Below, in pieces: positions 15,494 through 27,423 of a stretch of DNA of 64,000 bases. The notes beneath the pieces are model-generated. The model ran no database searches and had not been told where the DNA came from. It worked only from the letters and a program-made list of their open reading frames with translations. A program made the translations under genes and the position numbers. The stretch's first letter is position 1. Each line of letters opens with the position of its first letter. The DNA is from Enterobacter sp. RHBSTW-00175 (GTDB taxonomy: Bacteria > Pseudomonadota > Gammaproteobacteria > Enterobacterales > Enterobacteriaceae): positions 3,782,001 to 3,846,000 of the forward strand of contig NZ_CP055930.1 in assembly GCF_013927005.1 (NCBI RefSeq), in the 5' to 3' direction.

Positions 15494-15527
15494 GTCATTT
15501 GTCATGTTTCAGTATAGTCATTTGTCG
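15494..15527 (-). promoter_or_regulatory. Promoter/operator of the RES-Xre operon
   Basis: Two copies of GTCATTTGTC (15494-15503 and 15517-15526), 23 bp apart, that is two helical turns, flank a minus-strand -10 TATACT (15516-15511). This arrangement suits binding by the Xre antitoxin and autorepression. Confidence 0.55.
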
Positions 15528-15605
15528 GGTGAGATGGAATGCGTGTTTTTTGGGCGGGCAGTGTAAGAGAACGCCAGTAGTTGACCCTAATTTTGGAGTG
15601 ATTAG

Positions 15606-15714
15606 TAATTAGTTGATTTTAAAATGGATATTCGACAGGGGGAAAAAGAGGGTAAGAGAAGGTTTTTTAGCTTTTTTTGTATGAAAATCAGGATGGTGTG
15701 GCGTTAGTATTCCA
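15606..15714 (+). promoter_or_regulatory. Leader of CRISPR array 2 with IHF site
   Basis: TAATTAGTTGATT (15606-15618) is a perfect reverse-form IHF consensus, 97 bp from the first repeat, against 96 bp in array 1. The end of the leader (GGATGGTGTGGCGTTAG...TTCCA) is similar to that of array 1 (AGATGGCGTAGATTCG...TTTCA). The middle is A/G- and T-rich. Confidence 0.6.
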
Positions 15715-16463
15715 GTTCACTGCCGTACAGGCAGCTTAGAAATACACCCGAAAGCAACCACGCCGCAGGATGCCGTTCACTGCCGTACAGGCAGCTTAGA
15801 AATTACGAACGGCAGAGGGAAGGGTGAAGAAATCGTTCACTGCCGTACAGGCAGCTTAGAAATTGCTGATATGTCAAATCAGCACGAACACAACGTTCAC
15901 TGCCGTACAGGCAGCTTAGAAAACAACAAGCCAACCGGGTGGCCCTCAACGGTCGTTCACTGCCGTACAGGCAGCTTAGAAACCAGTTGATCGCGTTATC
16001 GCTGTACAAGATGAGTTCACTGCCGTACAGGCAGCTTAGAAAAAATGTATTGCGGAAACGTGGGTTAAGCCTATGTTCACTGCCGTACAGGCAGCTTAGA
16101 AAAAATCCACGCTTGGGAACGATAACGACCTGATGTTCACTGCCGTACAGGCAGCTTAGAAAATGAACTATTCGAAATTCCTCCAGACCTGGCAGTTCAC
16201 TGCCGTACAGGCAGCTTAGAAAATATGATGAAAGTACTGGTTACGCTTCTTTGCCGTTCACTGCCGTACAGGCAGCTTAGAAACCCGCCGCTCAGCTGTG
16301 ACGGATAGGCATTCTGTTCACTGCCGTACAGGCAGCTTAGAAAAGAGCTACGGTTAAACATAGAACGCTGGATGTGTTCACTGCCGTACAGGCAGCTTAG
16401 AAAATTGCGAGAATAGCTCCATTGGGAATTACCCTGTTCACTGCCGTACAGGCAGTCCCAAAA
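15715..16463 (+). CRISPR. Type I-F CRISPR array 2 (13 repeats, 12 spacers)
   Basis: Same 28-bp repeat as array 1. Starts are at 15715 and every 60 bp to 16195, then 16256, 16316, 16376 and 16436. Spacer 9 (16223-16255) is 33 bp, the others 32. The last repeat keeps its first 20 bases (the hairpin) and then diverges, so this is the trailer end and the array reads on the + strand. It has its own leader. Spacer 8 (starting ATGAACTATTCG) and spacer 9 (containing ATGATGAAAGTA) look like starts of coding sequences. Spacer sources are unknown. Confidence 0.99.
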
Positions 16464-16530
16464 CATCTGATTAAATAATCTACAGCTTTTTTATATCCCT
16501 GGTAAGCGCAGCCCCACCGGGAGAACAAAC

Positions 16531-16566
16531 GACAAAAAAATAAGGCCGGGAATATCCCGGCCTTAA
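16531..16566 (-). terminator. infA terminator
   Basis: TAAGGCCGGG-AATAT-CCCGGCCTTA hairpin with a run of seven T on the minus strand, just downstream of infA. Confidence 0.9.
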
Positions 16567-16600
16567 TTTAATATTCATCTGCCATTACAGGCGAAACTAA

Positions 16601-16819
<219 letters not shown>

Positions 16820-17103
16820 CTAATCCTCTGGGGTATCACTACCAAGTTTTGAACCGGCAAGATAATGCCGAAATTCATCAATTAAGTAAAGAATTGCGCG
16901 TTTAAAACGCAGCAAAACAGTTTCGGCGCATTGCCCAAGCGTCACGGTACAACCGAACGAGAAACGCATTCGTAAAGGGGAGACAACAGGATAAACGTCA
17001 GGACGTTATCTGAAGCGAGGGTCCCAAACGGCGGCGGGGCAACAGGCAGAAGCTACTCTGCGGCGTAATTATAACACCCTCGTAAAAAATGTGCGGAAAA
17101 CAT

Positions 17104-17808
17104 TTAGGCATTGGGCAGAAAGAGCGTTCTTGGTACCCAGAAGTCGCGCGGGAGCTTCTCCTGCCGGTAAATATCCAGATGCTCAATGTAGTCGCGGCGG
17201 GCGATTTCAACGGCACCAAGTGAGGCGGTATGCTCATTAAGCACCTGGCAATCCAGCAGCTGTCCGCCGCGATTTGCAAACTCCTGGCAGAAAACCAGCA
17301 GCGCTGTTTTCGAGGCGTTTACCGCCCGGGAGAACATCGACTCGCCACAGAACAATGTTCCTTGCGCCACACCGTACATACCGCCAACCAGCTCGCTTTT
17401 ATCCCAGACTTCGATGGAATGCGCATAACCAAGCTCATGCAAACGGTGGTAAGCGGTGATGATATCCTGGGTGATCCATGTCCCTTCGTGACGATCGCTA
17501 GCGCATCCTTCAATGACCTGGCCAAAAGCATGGTTGAGAGTCACGCGATAAGGTGATTTAGCGTGAAACCGCTTCATGCTGCGGCTGAGGTGAAAATGGG
17601 CAGGCCAGAGCACGGCACGCGGGTCGGGCGACCACCACAAAATAGGATCGCCTGGGGAAAACCAGGGGAAGATCCCGCGCTGGTATGCCATCAAGAGTCG
17701 AGCAGGGCTGAGATCGCCGCCTAATGCCAGCAACCCGTTGGGCTCACGTAATGCGCCCTCCGGGGAAGGGAACGCGATATTATGACGAGAAAGCTGGACC
17801 AGGCGCAT
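17104..17808 (-). CDS. aat: Leucyl/phenylalanyl-tRNA-protein transferase
   Basis: 234 residues, the E. coli length. It moves Leu or Phe from tRNA onto proteins with N-terminal Arg or Lys, marking them for ClpS/ClpAP, both encoded upstream in the window. Conserved stretches include [20 protein letters not shown] (about residues 45-65) and the GESMFSR motif in the GNAT-like domain. It lies just downstream of cydC on the same strand (46-bp gap), so it may be read through from the cyd genes. Confidence 0.97.
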   Translation of the reverse strand: MRLVQLSRHNIAFPSPEGALREPNGLLALGGDLSPARLLMAYQRGIFPWFSPGDPILWWSPDPRAVLWPAHFHLSRSMKRFHAKSPYRVTLNHAFGQVIEGCASDRHEGTWITQDIITAYHRLHELGYAHSIEVWDKSELVGGMYGVAQGTLFCGESMFSRAVNASKTALLVFCQEFANRGGQLLDCQVLNEHTASLGAVEIARRDYIEHLDIYRQEKLPRDFWVPRTLFLPNA

Positions 17809-17854
17809 GACAGCAGAACTCCAATACGCGAGTTAGGATCGGTTCAAATATAGT

Positions 17855-19576
17855 CTACAGACGCTGTTTAAACTGGTAGTAGCGACCCTGTTTCGCTAAC
17901 AGTTCTGCGTGACTACCTTGCTCAATAATGTGCCCGTTGTCCATCACAATTATCTGATCAAAACTCGCCAGTCCGCGCAGGCGGTGTGTCACCATAATCA
18001 CCGTTTTACCGACCATTGCATTGGCCAGTAAATCAAGGATTTGACTCTCGGTCGTGGCGTCCAGCCCTTCAGTTGGTTCATCCAGCAGCATCAGCGGCGC
18101 ATCGTGCAGCAACGCACGTGCAATCGCCAGTCGGCGTAACTCGCCACCGGAGAGCTGGCGACCACCTTCACCCAACCAGCTATTCAGGCCGTCATCTTCG
18201 AGCAGCTTGTGCAGCCCAACGCGTTCAAGCATTGCACTCAGCACGTCGTCACTGGCTTCGGGGGCTGCCAGACGCAAGTTCTCACGTAGCGTGGCACTGA
18301 ACAGGTGCACGCGCTGTGGTACAACACTGACAGTCTTACGCAGGGCGTGCTCGCTTAATACGCGTAGTGGTACGTCGTTAAACAGAACGTTCCCGTGCTG
18401 CGGATCCCATGCGCGGGTTAACAGCTGTAACAGTGTCGATTTACCACAGCCTGTCCGCCCGAGCAGGGCGATACGTGAACCGGCAGAAACCGACAAATTA
18501 ACGCCTTCCAGGGCGTTCTGCGCTTGTCCATCATAGGCAAAGGTGATGTCCTGGAGTTGAAGCGCAACCTGTGCCGGGACTGCGGTTTGTTGTGTCTGGA
18601 ACTGCACTTCTGGCTCTTGTTCGGTAATTTGCGTGATACGTACCGCGGAAGCGATAACCTGCCCGAGATGCTGGAAAGCGCCAGTGACAGGGGCCAGTGC
18701 CTCAAATGCAGCCAGCGCACAGAAGACAAACAGTGCAATGAGCGCGCCAGGCTGCGTATTGCCACCCACACCGCCAGATGCCATCCACAGCATTGCCACG
18801 ACGGCAAAACCACCAATGAGCATCATCAGCGCTTGCGAAAAGGCCGTCAGTTCAGATTGCCTGCGTTGGGCTTCATGCCAGTTTAGCTCTGTGCTTTCCA
18901 TCCGGGCGCGATAGCGCTGGCTGGCACCAAAGATGGTGAGTTCAGCTTGTCCCTGTAACCATGATGTCAGCTGCTGGCGGTACTCGCCGCGCAGACGCGT
19001 CAGGTTTTCTCCGGTTGGCTTTCCTGCGCGGTAAAACAGCGGCGGCAGCAGGAACAGCGTCAGCAGCATAATGCCGCCCAGCGTCAGGGCGATAGGGGCA
19101 TCGAGCGTACAAAGCCCAAGAGTGACCACCACAATCACCACAAATGCCCCCACCAGCGGGGAAATCACGCGCAGATAAAGGTGATCCAGGGTATCGACAT
19201 CCGCGACCACGCGGTTGAGCAATTCACCCTGGCGAAAACGCGCCAGCCCGGCAGGGGAGAGGGGCAATAATTTGCTGAAGGTGTAAACACGCAGATGCTG
19301 AAGCACACGGAATGTCGCATCGTGGCTGACCAGACGCTCAAAATAACGTCCGGCAGTGCGGGTAATCGCCGCACCGCGAACACCCGCAGCCGGCAGCATA
19401 TAGTTAAAGCTGTACAGCCCGGCAACACCCACAACAGCAGAGGCCGACAGGAACCAGCCGGAAAGCGTGAGCAGCCCGATACTGGCAAGCAATGTCACAA
19501 TCGCCAGAACAATCCCGAGCGTCAGCATCCATTTGTGGCGTTTATACAGGGCAAGATAGGGGAGCAGGGCGCGCAT
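17855..19576 (-). CDS. cydC: CydC, glutathione/L-cysteine exporter ABC subunit
   Basis: 573 residues, the E. coli length. CydDC is a heterodimeric ABC exporter of glutathione and cysteine to the periplasm, needed to assemble cytochrome bd oxidase and periplasmic c-type cytochromes. Six membrane segments lie in about residues 15-310. The nucleotide-binding domain has Walker A GRTGCGKS near residue 370, signature LSGGELRR, and Walker B LMLLDEPTEGLD. Its ATG shares one base with the cydD stop codon (TGATG), so the pair is translationally coupled. Confidence 0.97.
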   Translation of the reverse strand: MRALLPYLALYKRHKWMLTLGIVLAIVTLLASIGLLTLSGWFLSASAVVGVAGLYSFNYMLPAAGVRGAAITRTAGRYFERLVSHDATFRVLQHLRVYTFSKLLPLSPAGLARFRQGELLNRVVADVDTLDHLYLRVISPLVGAFVVIVVVTLGLCTLDAPIALTLGGIMLLTLFLLPPLFYRAGKPTGENLTRLRGEYRQQLTSWLQGQAELTIFGASQRYRARMESTELNWHEAQRRQSELTAFSQALMMLIGGFAVVAMLWMASGGVGGNTQPGALIALFVFCALAAFEALAPVTGAFQHLGQVIASAVRITQITEQEPEVQFQTQQTAVPAQVALQLQDITFAYDGQAQNALEGVNLSVSAGSRIALLGRTGCGKSTLLQLLTRAWDPQHGNVLFNDVPLRVLSEHALRKTVSVVPQRVHLFSATLRENLRLAAPEASDDVLSAMLERVGLHKLLEDDGLNSWLGEGGRQLSGGELRRLAIARALLHDAPLMLLDEPTEGLDATTESQILDLLANAMVGKTVIMVTHRLRGLASFDQIIVMDNGHIIEQGSHAELLAKQGRYYQFKQRL

Positions 19577-21342
19577 CAGATATCCTCCTGACGGTTAGCC
19601 AGCAGGGTGGCAAATGGCCCCTGCGCAGCAACGAGAGAGGCGTAATCGCCTTGCTCGACAATATGACCATTCTCCATGACCCAAATCTGATCCCAGTCGG
19701 TGATACCTTCCAGCTGGTGTGTGACCATGAGTGTGGTTTGTTGCAATGAGGCTGCGTTCAGGGCCTGCATCACCCGTTGTTCGCTGTGCGCATCAAGGCT
19801 GGCTGCGGGTTCATCCAGCAGCATTAACTGACATGGATTAAGCAGGGCGCGGGCAAGGGCAACACGCTGGGCCTGACCAACGGATAAGCCAGCTGCCTGG
19901 TCGCCCACCACAGTATCAACACCTTGCGCAAGCAAAGGCAGAAACTCACTGACCCAGGCACGGTCAAGAACCGATTGCAGCTCATCTTCACGCGCATCAG
20001 GGCGTGCAAGTAGCACGTTCTCACGCAGCGTGGCGGCAGGTAATTGCGGATTCTGCCCCACCCAACTGAGTTGTTTACGCCATGCATCAGGGTCAAGCTC
20101 GCGCAGTTCGGCATGATTAATACGCAGCGAGCCGGTATAGGCCATAAAACCTGATAACGCATTCAGCAGTGAGCTTTTACCTGAACCGCTGGTTCCAACC
20201 AAAACAACGCGTTGACCCGCAGAAAGCGTAAAGTTCAGCGGTCCGGCCAGCACTTTGCCTTCCGGCGAGAGAACCGAGAAATCGACCGCTTCAACGGTAA
20301 CTGGCTCTTTGCTGTTCAGCGTGATTTCACCGCGCTCCGGGTGAGCAAGCGGCGTTTCAAGGAAGGTTTTCAGGCTATCAGCGGCACCCACGGCCTGCGC
20401 TTTGGCATGATAGAAAGTGCCAAGATCGCGAAGCGGCTGGAAAAATTCAGGCGCCAGGATCAGGGCAAGAAAACCAGCAGAGAGGGTAACGCCAGTGCCG
20501 TAATGGCCAAAATCGAGTTCGCCAAGATAGGAGAAACCAAAGTACACCGCCACCACCGCAATCGACAGGGAGGTGAAGAATTCGAGTACGCCAGACGACA
20601 GAAACGCCAGACGCAATACTTCCATTGTCCGCTGACGGAAATCCTGCGACGCCACACGGATATTTTCGGTTTCGGCTTCACCGCGGCCAAAAATACGCAA
20701 TGTCTCCATTCCGCGCAGGCGGTCCAGGAAATGGCCGCTTAAACGGCCAAGCGCCAGGAAGTTGCGGCGGTTAGCATCTGCCGCGCCCATCCCCACCATC
20801 GCCATAAACAGCGGAATAAGCGGAGCGGTACAGAGCAGAATAAGGGCGGCTACCCAGTTAGACGGGAAAATGGTGGCCACAATCAACAGCGGCACGCATA
20901 CGGCCAGCGCCATCTGTGGAATATAGCGTGCGTAATAGTCGTGCATATCGTCAATCTGCTCAAGGATAAGCGTCGCCCAGCTTCCGGCGGGCTTGCCCTG
21001 TATCCAGGCGGGACCCGCTTGCTGGAGCCTGTCGAGCACCTGGCGGCGAATTTCGAAGCGTATATGCTGTCCGGCGTGGAACCCGACACGTTCACGCAGC
21101 CAGACCACCCAGGCGCGCAGAACAAAGATCAGGACTAATACGATAAAGGGCATCAGAAGCGCTTCGCGCGGGATGTTCTCCATGATCATATGATTGAGAA
21201 TGCGGGCCAGCAGCCATGCCTGGGCAACAATCAACAGACCGCTGATAAGTCCCAGCAGACGGGAAATATTCAGCCAGCGGCGGGAAATAACGCTTTGCTT
21301 TTTAAGCCAGCGAGTTAACTCTTGTTGACGGGTTTTTTCCAT
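19576..21342 (-). CDS. cydD: CydD, glutathione/L-cysteine exporter ABC subunit
   Basis: 588 residues, matching E. coli CydD, the partner of CydC. The membrane domain (about residues 20-330) precedes Walker A GTSGSGKSS near residue 385, the signature LSVGQAQR (in place of LSGGQ, usual for CydD) and LMLLDEPAASLD. It is the first gene of cydDC and lies 114 bp downstream of trxB on the same strand. Confidence 0.97.
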   Translation of the reverse strand: MEKTRQQELTRWLKKQSVISRRWLNISRLLGLISGLLIVAQAWLLARILNHMIMENIPREALLMPFIVLVLIFVLRAWVVWLRERVGFHAGQHIRFEIRRQVLDRLQQAGPAWIQGKPAGSWATLILEQIDDMHDYYARYIPQMALAVCVPLLIVATIFPSNWVAALILLCTAPLIPLFMAMVGMGAADANRRNFLALGRLSGHFLDRLRGMETLRIFGRGEAETENIRVASQDFRQRTMEVLRLAFLSSGVLEFFTSLSIAVVAVYFGFSYLGELDFGHYGTGVTLSAGFLALILAPEFFQPLRDLGTFYHAKAQAVGAADSLKTFLETPLAHPERGEITLNSKEPVTVEAVDFSVLSPEGKVLAGPLNFTLSAGQRVVLVGTSGSGKSSLLNALSGFMAYTGSLRINHAELRELDPDAWRKQLSWVGQNPQLPAATLRENVLLARPDAREDELQSVLDRAWVSEFLPLLAQGVDTVVGDQAAGLSVGQAQRVALARALLNPCQLMLLDEPAASLDAHSEQRVMQALNAASLQQTTLMVTHQLEGITDWDQIWVMENGHIVEQGDYASLVAAQGPFATLLANRQEDI

Positions 21343-21402
21343 TGCGTACTTTGCAGGTGACGTTATTAGAAATTGGGCACGGCAATGTTACAACGGAGAG
21401 AC

Positions 21403-21432
21403 AATAAAGGCGACTTATCGCCGCCTTTATTT
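21403..21432 (-). terminator. Hairpin after trxB
   Basis: AATAAAGGCG/CGCCTTTATT stem in the trxB-cydD gap. The T-run on the minus strand is short, so partial read-through into cydDC is possible. Confidence 0.55.
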
Positions 21433-21456
21433 ACGTTTGTTACTGACTTGTAAAGA

Positions 21457-22969
<1,513 letters not shown>

Positions 22970-23464
22970 ATGGTAGATAGCAAGAAGCGCCCTGGCAAAG
23001 ACCTCGACCGTATCGATCGTAACATTCTTAATGAATTGCAAAAGGATGGGCGTATTTCCAACGTCGAGCTTTCAAAACGTGTGGGACTTTCCCCGACGCC
23101 GTGCCTTGAGCGTGTGCGCCGACTGGAAAGACAGGGTTTTATTCAGGGCTATACGGCTCTGCTGAACCCGCATTATCTGGATGCCTCACTTCTGGTATTT
23201 GTTGAGATTACTCTGAATCGTGGTGCGCCGGATGTGTTTGAGCAATTTAACTCCGCTGTACAAAAACTTGAAGAAATTCAAGAGTGTCACTTGGTTTCCG
23301 GTGATTTCGACTACCTGTTGAAAACCCGTGTGCCAGACATGTCCGCCTACCGTAAGCTGCTGGGTGAAACCCTGCTGCGTCTGCCAGGCGTGAACGACAC
23401 ACGTACCTATGTGGTGATGGAAGAGGTCAAACAGAGCAATCGTCTGGTTATTAAGACGCGCTAA
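22970..23464 (+). CDS. lrp: Leucine-responsive regulatory protein
   Basis: 164 residues, essentially the E. coli protein. The N-terminal helix-turn-helix (LDRIDRNILNELQKDGRI, then NVELSKRVGLSPTPCLERVRRLE) is followed by the RAM/AsnC ligand domain that binds leucine and oligomerises to octamers and hexadecamers. Start: the ATG at the end of AATAATAATG, after a purine-rich GGAAGGAA. Lrp controls amino-acid, pilus and transport genes, and in some enterics cas genes too, though no Lrp site is claimed here. Confidence 0.98.
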   Translation: MVDSKKRPGKDLDRIDRNILNELQKDGRISNVELSKRVGLSPTPCLERVRRLERQGFIQGYTALLNPHYLDASLLVFVEITLNRGAPDVFEQFNSAVQKLEEIQECHLVSGDFDYLLKTRVPDMSAYRKLLGETLLRLPGVNDTRTYVVMEEVKQSNRLVIKTR

Positions 23465-23504
23465 CACGGAACAGGTGCAAAATCAGCGTAGTTTGATTAC
23501 ACTC

Positions 23505-23520
23505 CTGTTAATCCATACAG
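23505..23520 (+). promoter_or_regulatory. LexA (SOS) box upstream of ftsK
   Basis: CTGTTAATCCATACAG has both CTGT and ACAG half-sites with the right 8-bp spacing. E. coli ftsK (dinH) is SOS-induced from a LexA-controlled promoter at this place. Confidence 0.75.
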
Positions 23521-23557
23521 CAACAGTGCCGGGGATACCCGGCGCTGTTGTCCGTTT
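23521..23557 (+). terminator. lrp terminator
   Basis: CAACAGTGCCGGG-GATA-CCCGGCGCTGTTG hairpin followed by TCCGTTTT, directly after the LexA box. Confidence 0.8.
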
Positions 23558-23599
23558 TAGCAAACAGGCAGGACATGCCTGATACCTGGAGAGCCTTTC

Positions 23600-26500
23600 T
23601 TGAGCCAGGAATATACTGAAGACAAAGAAGTCACACTATCGAAGCTAAGCAGCGGACGTCGACTCCTTGAGGCGTTGCTGATTGTTATTGCCCTTTTTGC
23701 CGTCTGGCTGATGGCAGCCTTACTCAGTTTCAACCCCTCAGATCCGAGCTGGTCGCAAACCGCATGGCATGAGCCTATCCATAATTTAGGTGGCACGCCC
23801 GGCGCCTGGCTTGCGGACACCCTGTTTTTCATCTTCGGTGTCATGGCCTATACCATCCCGGTGATCATCATCGGTGGCTGCTGGTTTGCCTGGCGTCATC
23901 GTCAGAACGACGAATACATCGATTATTTCGCGGTTTCGCTGCGCCTGATTGGTGCTCTGGCACTGATCCTGACCTCCTGCGGGTTGGCGGCGATTAATGC
24001 CGACGATATCTGGTATTTCGCTTCCGGTGGAGTGATTGGCAGTTTGCTGAGCACCGCGCTGCAACCGATGCTGCATAGCAGTGGAGGCACCATTACGCTG
24101 CTCTGTATCTGGGCTGCGGGATTAACTCTGTTTACCGGTTGGTCATGGGTGAGCATTGCCGAAAAACTCGGCAGTCTGATCCTTACTATTTTGACGTTTG
24201 CCAGCAACCGTACTCGTCGTGATGATACGTGGGTAGATGAAGACGAATACGAATACGAAGATGAGGACGAAGAGGATACCGCTTCAGCTCCGCATCGCGA
24301 ATCTCGCCGCGCGCGTATTCTGCGTGGCGCGCTGGCGCGCCGCAAACGTGTGGCAGAAAAATTTGCTAATCCGTTAGGACGCAAAACAGATGCTGCGCTC
24401 TTCTCCGGCAAACGCATGGATGACGACGAGCAGGTTGAATACCGTGCTGCGGGTGCCCACGTTGACCCTGATGATGTGCTCTTCTCTGGCAGCCGCGCCA
24501 CTCCAGGTGATTACGACGAATACGACCCGTTGTTAAATGGTCATTCTGTTAGCGAACCTGTCGCGGCGGCAGCTGCGGCAACGACAGCCGCTCAGGCCTA
24601 TGCTGCGCCTGTTGAGGCAGTCATGCCTTCCGCGCCGGTGTATGAGCCAGAGCCTCTTACCCAGCAACCTGCGGTTGAGTGGCAAGACGCGCCTGCAATC
24701 CCTGCACATCAGCCGGTTATTGCCCCTGAACCGCAAAGCTATGCGCCAGCACAGCCGCAGGAACAGTGGCAGCAGCCATACCAGCCGGAACCGGAATACG
24801 CGCCGCAGCCGTACGCGGAGTATGAAGCGCCGGTGTCTCAGCCTTATCAGGACTGTGTCCCGGTTGCGGTTGAGCCTGCTCAGCCTGACGCTGAACCGCA
24901 AGTTGAAGTGGAAGAGGTCAAACCGACTCGCCCACCAATGTACTATTTTGAAGAAGTTGAAGAACGCCGAGCGCGTGAGCGCGAACAGCTGGCTGCCTGG
25001 TATCAGCCCGTACCGGAACCGAAGCAAGAACCTGTGACCAGGGCTCCTTCCGTTACTGTTCCGCCAGTTGACCCAACACCTGTTGTTGCGCCAGTGGCGG
25101 AAAGTGTGAAGCACGCTACCGCGGCGGCGGCAGTTGCTTCGCCTGTCTTTAGCCTTGCATCTGGTGGCGCGCCGCGTCCACAGGTGAAAGAGGGTATTGG
25201 CCCGCAGCTTCCTCGTCCTAATCGCGTGCGTGTTCCTACCCGCCGTGAGCTGGCGTCCTATGGCATCAAATTACCTTCTCAGCGTATGGCTGAGGAGAAA
25301 GCGCGTGAATCTGAGTACGAAGATGACGCCGATGAGATGCAGCAGGATGAGCTGGGGCGTCAGTTTGCCGCACAACAGCAGCAGCGTTATGGCGAAGAGT
25401 ATCAACATGAAGCCCGCCCGACTCATGTTCATGAAGAGGATGAAGACGACGTTGCCGAAGCAGAGTTAGCGCGCCAGTTTGCTGCCACTCAGCAGCAGCG
25501 CTATTCCGGTGAGCAGCCTACGGGAGCGAATCCGTTCTCGTTATCTGACTTCGAATTCTCGCCAATGAAAGATTTGGTTGATGATGGCCCGAGCGAACCT
25601 TTATTCACCCCAGGTGTGATGCCTGAAACGCAAACTGCGCACCAGCAGCCTGCACCTGCGCCGCACGTGCAGCAGCCAGCGCCACAGGCTTATGCGCAGC
25701 CGCAACAGCCTCAGCACGCGCCGCAGTTCCAGCAGCCAGCGGCACAGCCGAAGGAAAGCCTGATTCACCCGCTGCTGATGCGCAATGGTGATAGCCGTCC
25801 GCTGCAACGCCCAAGTACGCCGCTGCCGTCGCTGGATCTGTTAACGCCGCCTCCGTCTGAAGTTGAACCGGTGGATACCTTTGCACTGGAGCAGATGGCG
25901 CGTCTTGTGGAAGCGCGTCTGGCTGATTTCCGCATTAAGGCGGACGTGGTGAATTATTCCCCAGGTCCGGTTATTACCCGTTTCGAACTAAACCTGGCGC
26001 CAGGTGTTAAAGCCGCGAGAATTTCTAACCTGTCCCGTGACCTGGCTCGCTCGTTGTCGACCGTTGCGGTGCGTGTGGTGGAAGTTATCCCGGGTAAACC
26101 TTATGTCGGCCTGGAGCTGCCAAATAAGAAACGCCAGACCGTCTATCTGCGTGAAGTGTTGGATAACGCCAAGTTCCGCGAGAATCCATCGCCGTTGAGT
26201 GTGGTGCTGGGCAAAGACATCGCAGGCGATCCTGTGGTGGCCGACCTCGCAAAAATGCCACACCTGCTGGTTGCGGGTACGACGGGCTCGGGTAAGTCGG
26301 TCGGTGTGAACGCCATGATCCTGAGTATGCTCTACAAAGCGCAGCCGGAAGATGTGCGTTTCATCATGATCGACCCGAAAATGCTGGAACTCTCTGTTTA
26401 TGAAGGTATCCCGCATCTGCTGACTGAAGTGGTCACCGACATGAAAGACGCTGCTAACGCCCTGCGCTGGAGCGTTAATGAGATGGAGCGTCGCTATAAG

Positions 26501-27295
26501 TTAATGTCGGCACTGGGCGTACGTAACCTGGCCGGTTATAACGACAAGATCGCGGAAGCAGTTCGTATGGGGCGCCCAATTCCGGATCCTTACTGGAAGC
26601 CGGGTGACAGTATGGATGCCCAGCATCCGGTGCTGGAAAAACTGCCTTATATTGTCGTGCTGGTAGACGAATTCGCTGACCTGATGATGACCGTCGGCAA
26701 GAAAGTCGAAGAGCTGATTGCCCGTCTGGCGCAGAAAGCACGTGCGGCCGGTATTCACCTTGTACTGGCAACGCAGCGTCCATCCGTGGACGTCATCACC
26801 GGTCTGATTAAAGCTAACATCCCTACGCGTATCGCGTTTACCGTATCGAGTAAAATTGACTCGCGTACCATCCTCGACCAGGGCGGCGCAGAGTCGCTTT
26901 TGGGTATGGGTGATATGCTGTATTCAGGCCCGAACTCCACCTCTCCGGTGCGTGTCCACGGTGCATTCGTCCGCGATGAGGAAGTTCACGCGGTCGTTCA
27001 GGACTGGAAAGCGCGTGGTCGCCCACAGTACGTGGATGGTATTACCTCTGACACTGAAAGCGAAGGTGGTGGCGGTGGCTTTGACGGTGGCGAAGAGCTG
27101 GATCCGTTATTCGATCAGGCGGTTAACTTCGTGACTGAGAAACGTAAAGCGTCCATTTCTGGGGTACAGCGTCAGTTCCGTATTGGCTACAACCGCGCAG
27201 CCCGAATCATCGAGCAGATGGAAGCACAGGGCATCGTGAGCGAGCAGGGCCATAACGGTAACCGTGAGGTGCTGGCTCCGCCGCCGTTTGATTGA
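23600..27295 (+). CDS. ftsK: DNA translocase FtsK
   Basis: 1231 residues with a TTG start behind CTGGAGAG, as in E. coli. FtsK anchors at the division septum and pumps DNA to bring dif sites together for XerCD resolution. The N-terminal domain has four membrane segments (about 25-190). A long linker rich in Pro, Gln, Glu and Ala follows (about 200-760); it is shorter than in E. coli FtsK (1329 residues), which fits its known length variability. The motor has Walker [10 protein letters not shown] near residue 892 and Walker [14 protein letters not shown]. The gamma domain (winged helix, last about 65 residues) reads KOPS and contacts XerD. Confidence 0.98.
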   Translation: MSQEYTEDKEVTLSKLSSGRRLLEALLIVIALFAVWLMAALLSFNPSDPSWSQTAWHEPIHNLGGTPGAWLADTLFFIFGVMAYTIPVIIIGGCWFAWRHRQNDEYIDYFAVSLRLIGALALILTSCGLAAINADDIWYFASGGVIGSLLSTALQPMLHSSGGTITLLCIWAAGLTLFTGWSWVSIAEKLGSLILTILTFASNRTRRDDTWVDEDEYEYEDEDEEDTASAPHRESRRARILRGALARRKRVAEKFANPLGRKTDAALFSGKRMDDDEQVEYRAAGAHVDPDDVLFSGSRATPGDYDEYDPLLNGHSVSEPVAAAAAATTAAQAYAAPVEAVMPSAPVYEPEPLTQQPAVEWQDAPAIPAHQPVIAPEPQSYAPAQPQEQWQQPYQPEPEYAPQPYAEYEAPVSQPYQDCVPVAVEPAQPDAEPQVEVEEVKPTRPPMYYFEEVEERRAREREQLAAWYQPVPEPKQEPVTRAPSVTVPPVDPTPVVAPVAESVKHATAAAAVASPVFSLASGGAPRPQVKEGIGPQLPRPNRVRVPTRRELASYGIKLPSQRMAEEKARESEYEDDADEMQQDELGRQFAAQQQQRYGEEYQHEARPTHVHEEDEDDVAEAELARQFAATQQQRYSGEQPTGANPFSLSDFEFSPMKDLVDDGPSEPLFTPGVMPETQTAHQQPAPAPHVQQPAPQAYAQPQQPQHAPQFQQPAAQPKESLIHPLLMRNGDSRPLQRPSTPLPSLDLLTPPPSEVEPVDTFALEQMARLVEARLADFRIKADVVNYSPGPVITRFELNLAPGVKAARISNLSRDLARSLSTVAVRVVEVIPGKPYVGLELPNKKRQTVYLREVLDNAKFRENPSPLSVVLGKDIAGDPVVADLAKMPHLLVAGTTGSGKSVGVNAMILSMLYKAQPEDVRFIMIDPKMLELSVYEGIPHLLTEVVTDMKDAANALRWSVNEMERRYKLMSALGVRNLAGYNDKIAEAVRMGRPIPDPYWKPGDSMDAQHPVLEKLPYIVVLVDEFADLMMTVGKKVEELIARLAQKARAAGIHLVLATQRPSVDVITGLIKANIPTRIAFTVSSKIDSRTILDQGGAESLLGMGDMLYSGPNSTSPVRVHGAFVRDEEVHAVVQDWKARGRPQYVDGITSDTESEGGGGGFDGGEELDPLFDQAVNFVTEKRKASISGVQRQFRIGYNRAARIIEQMEAQGIVSEQGHNGNREVLAPPPFD

Positions 27296-27423
27296 CCCTT
27301 CACCGATTGCAAAGAAGGGTAAATCAGCAAAAATTAAGCATTTTCTTCTGTCGCCTGCCTGCGGGCAGGTTCACAATAGATGACAGAACCCCATATCGGG
27401 ATGACGTATTTTAAGGAATAACA

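Noticed and set aside
15803..16466. Frames of 64-89 codons through array 2
   Set aside because: Same repeat artefact as in array 1.
16464..16600. Search for the serW tRNA or a 3' tRNA fragment next to infA
   Set aside because: No acceptor end, T-loop GTTCGAA or fragment was found here or in 4038-5087.
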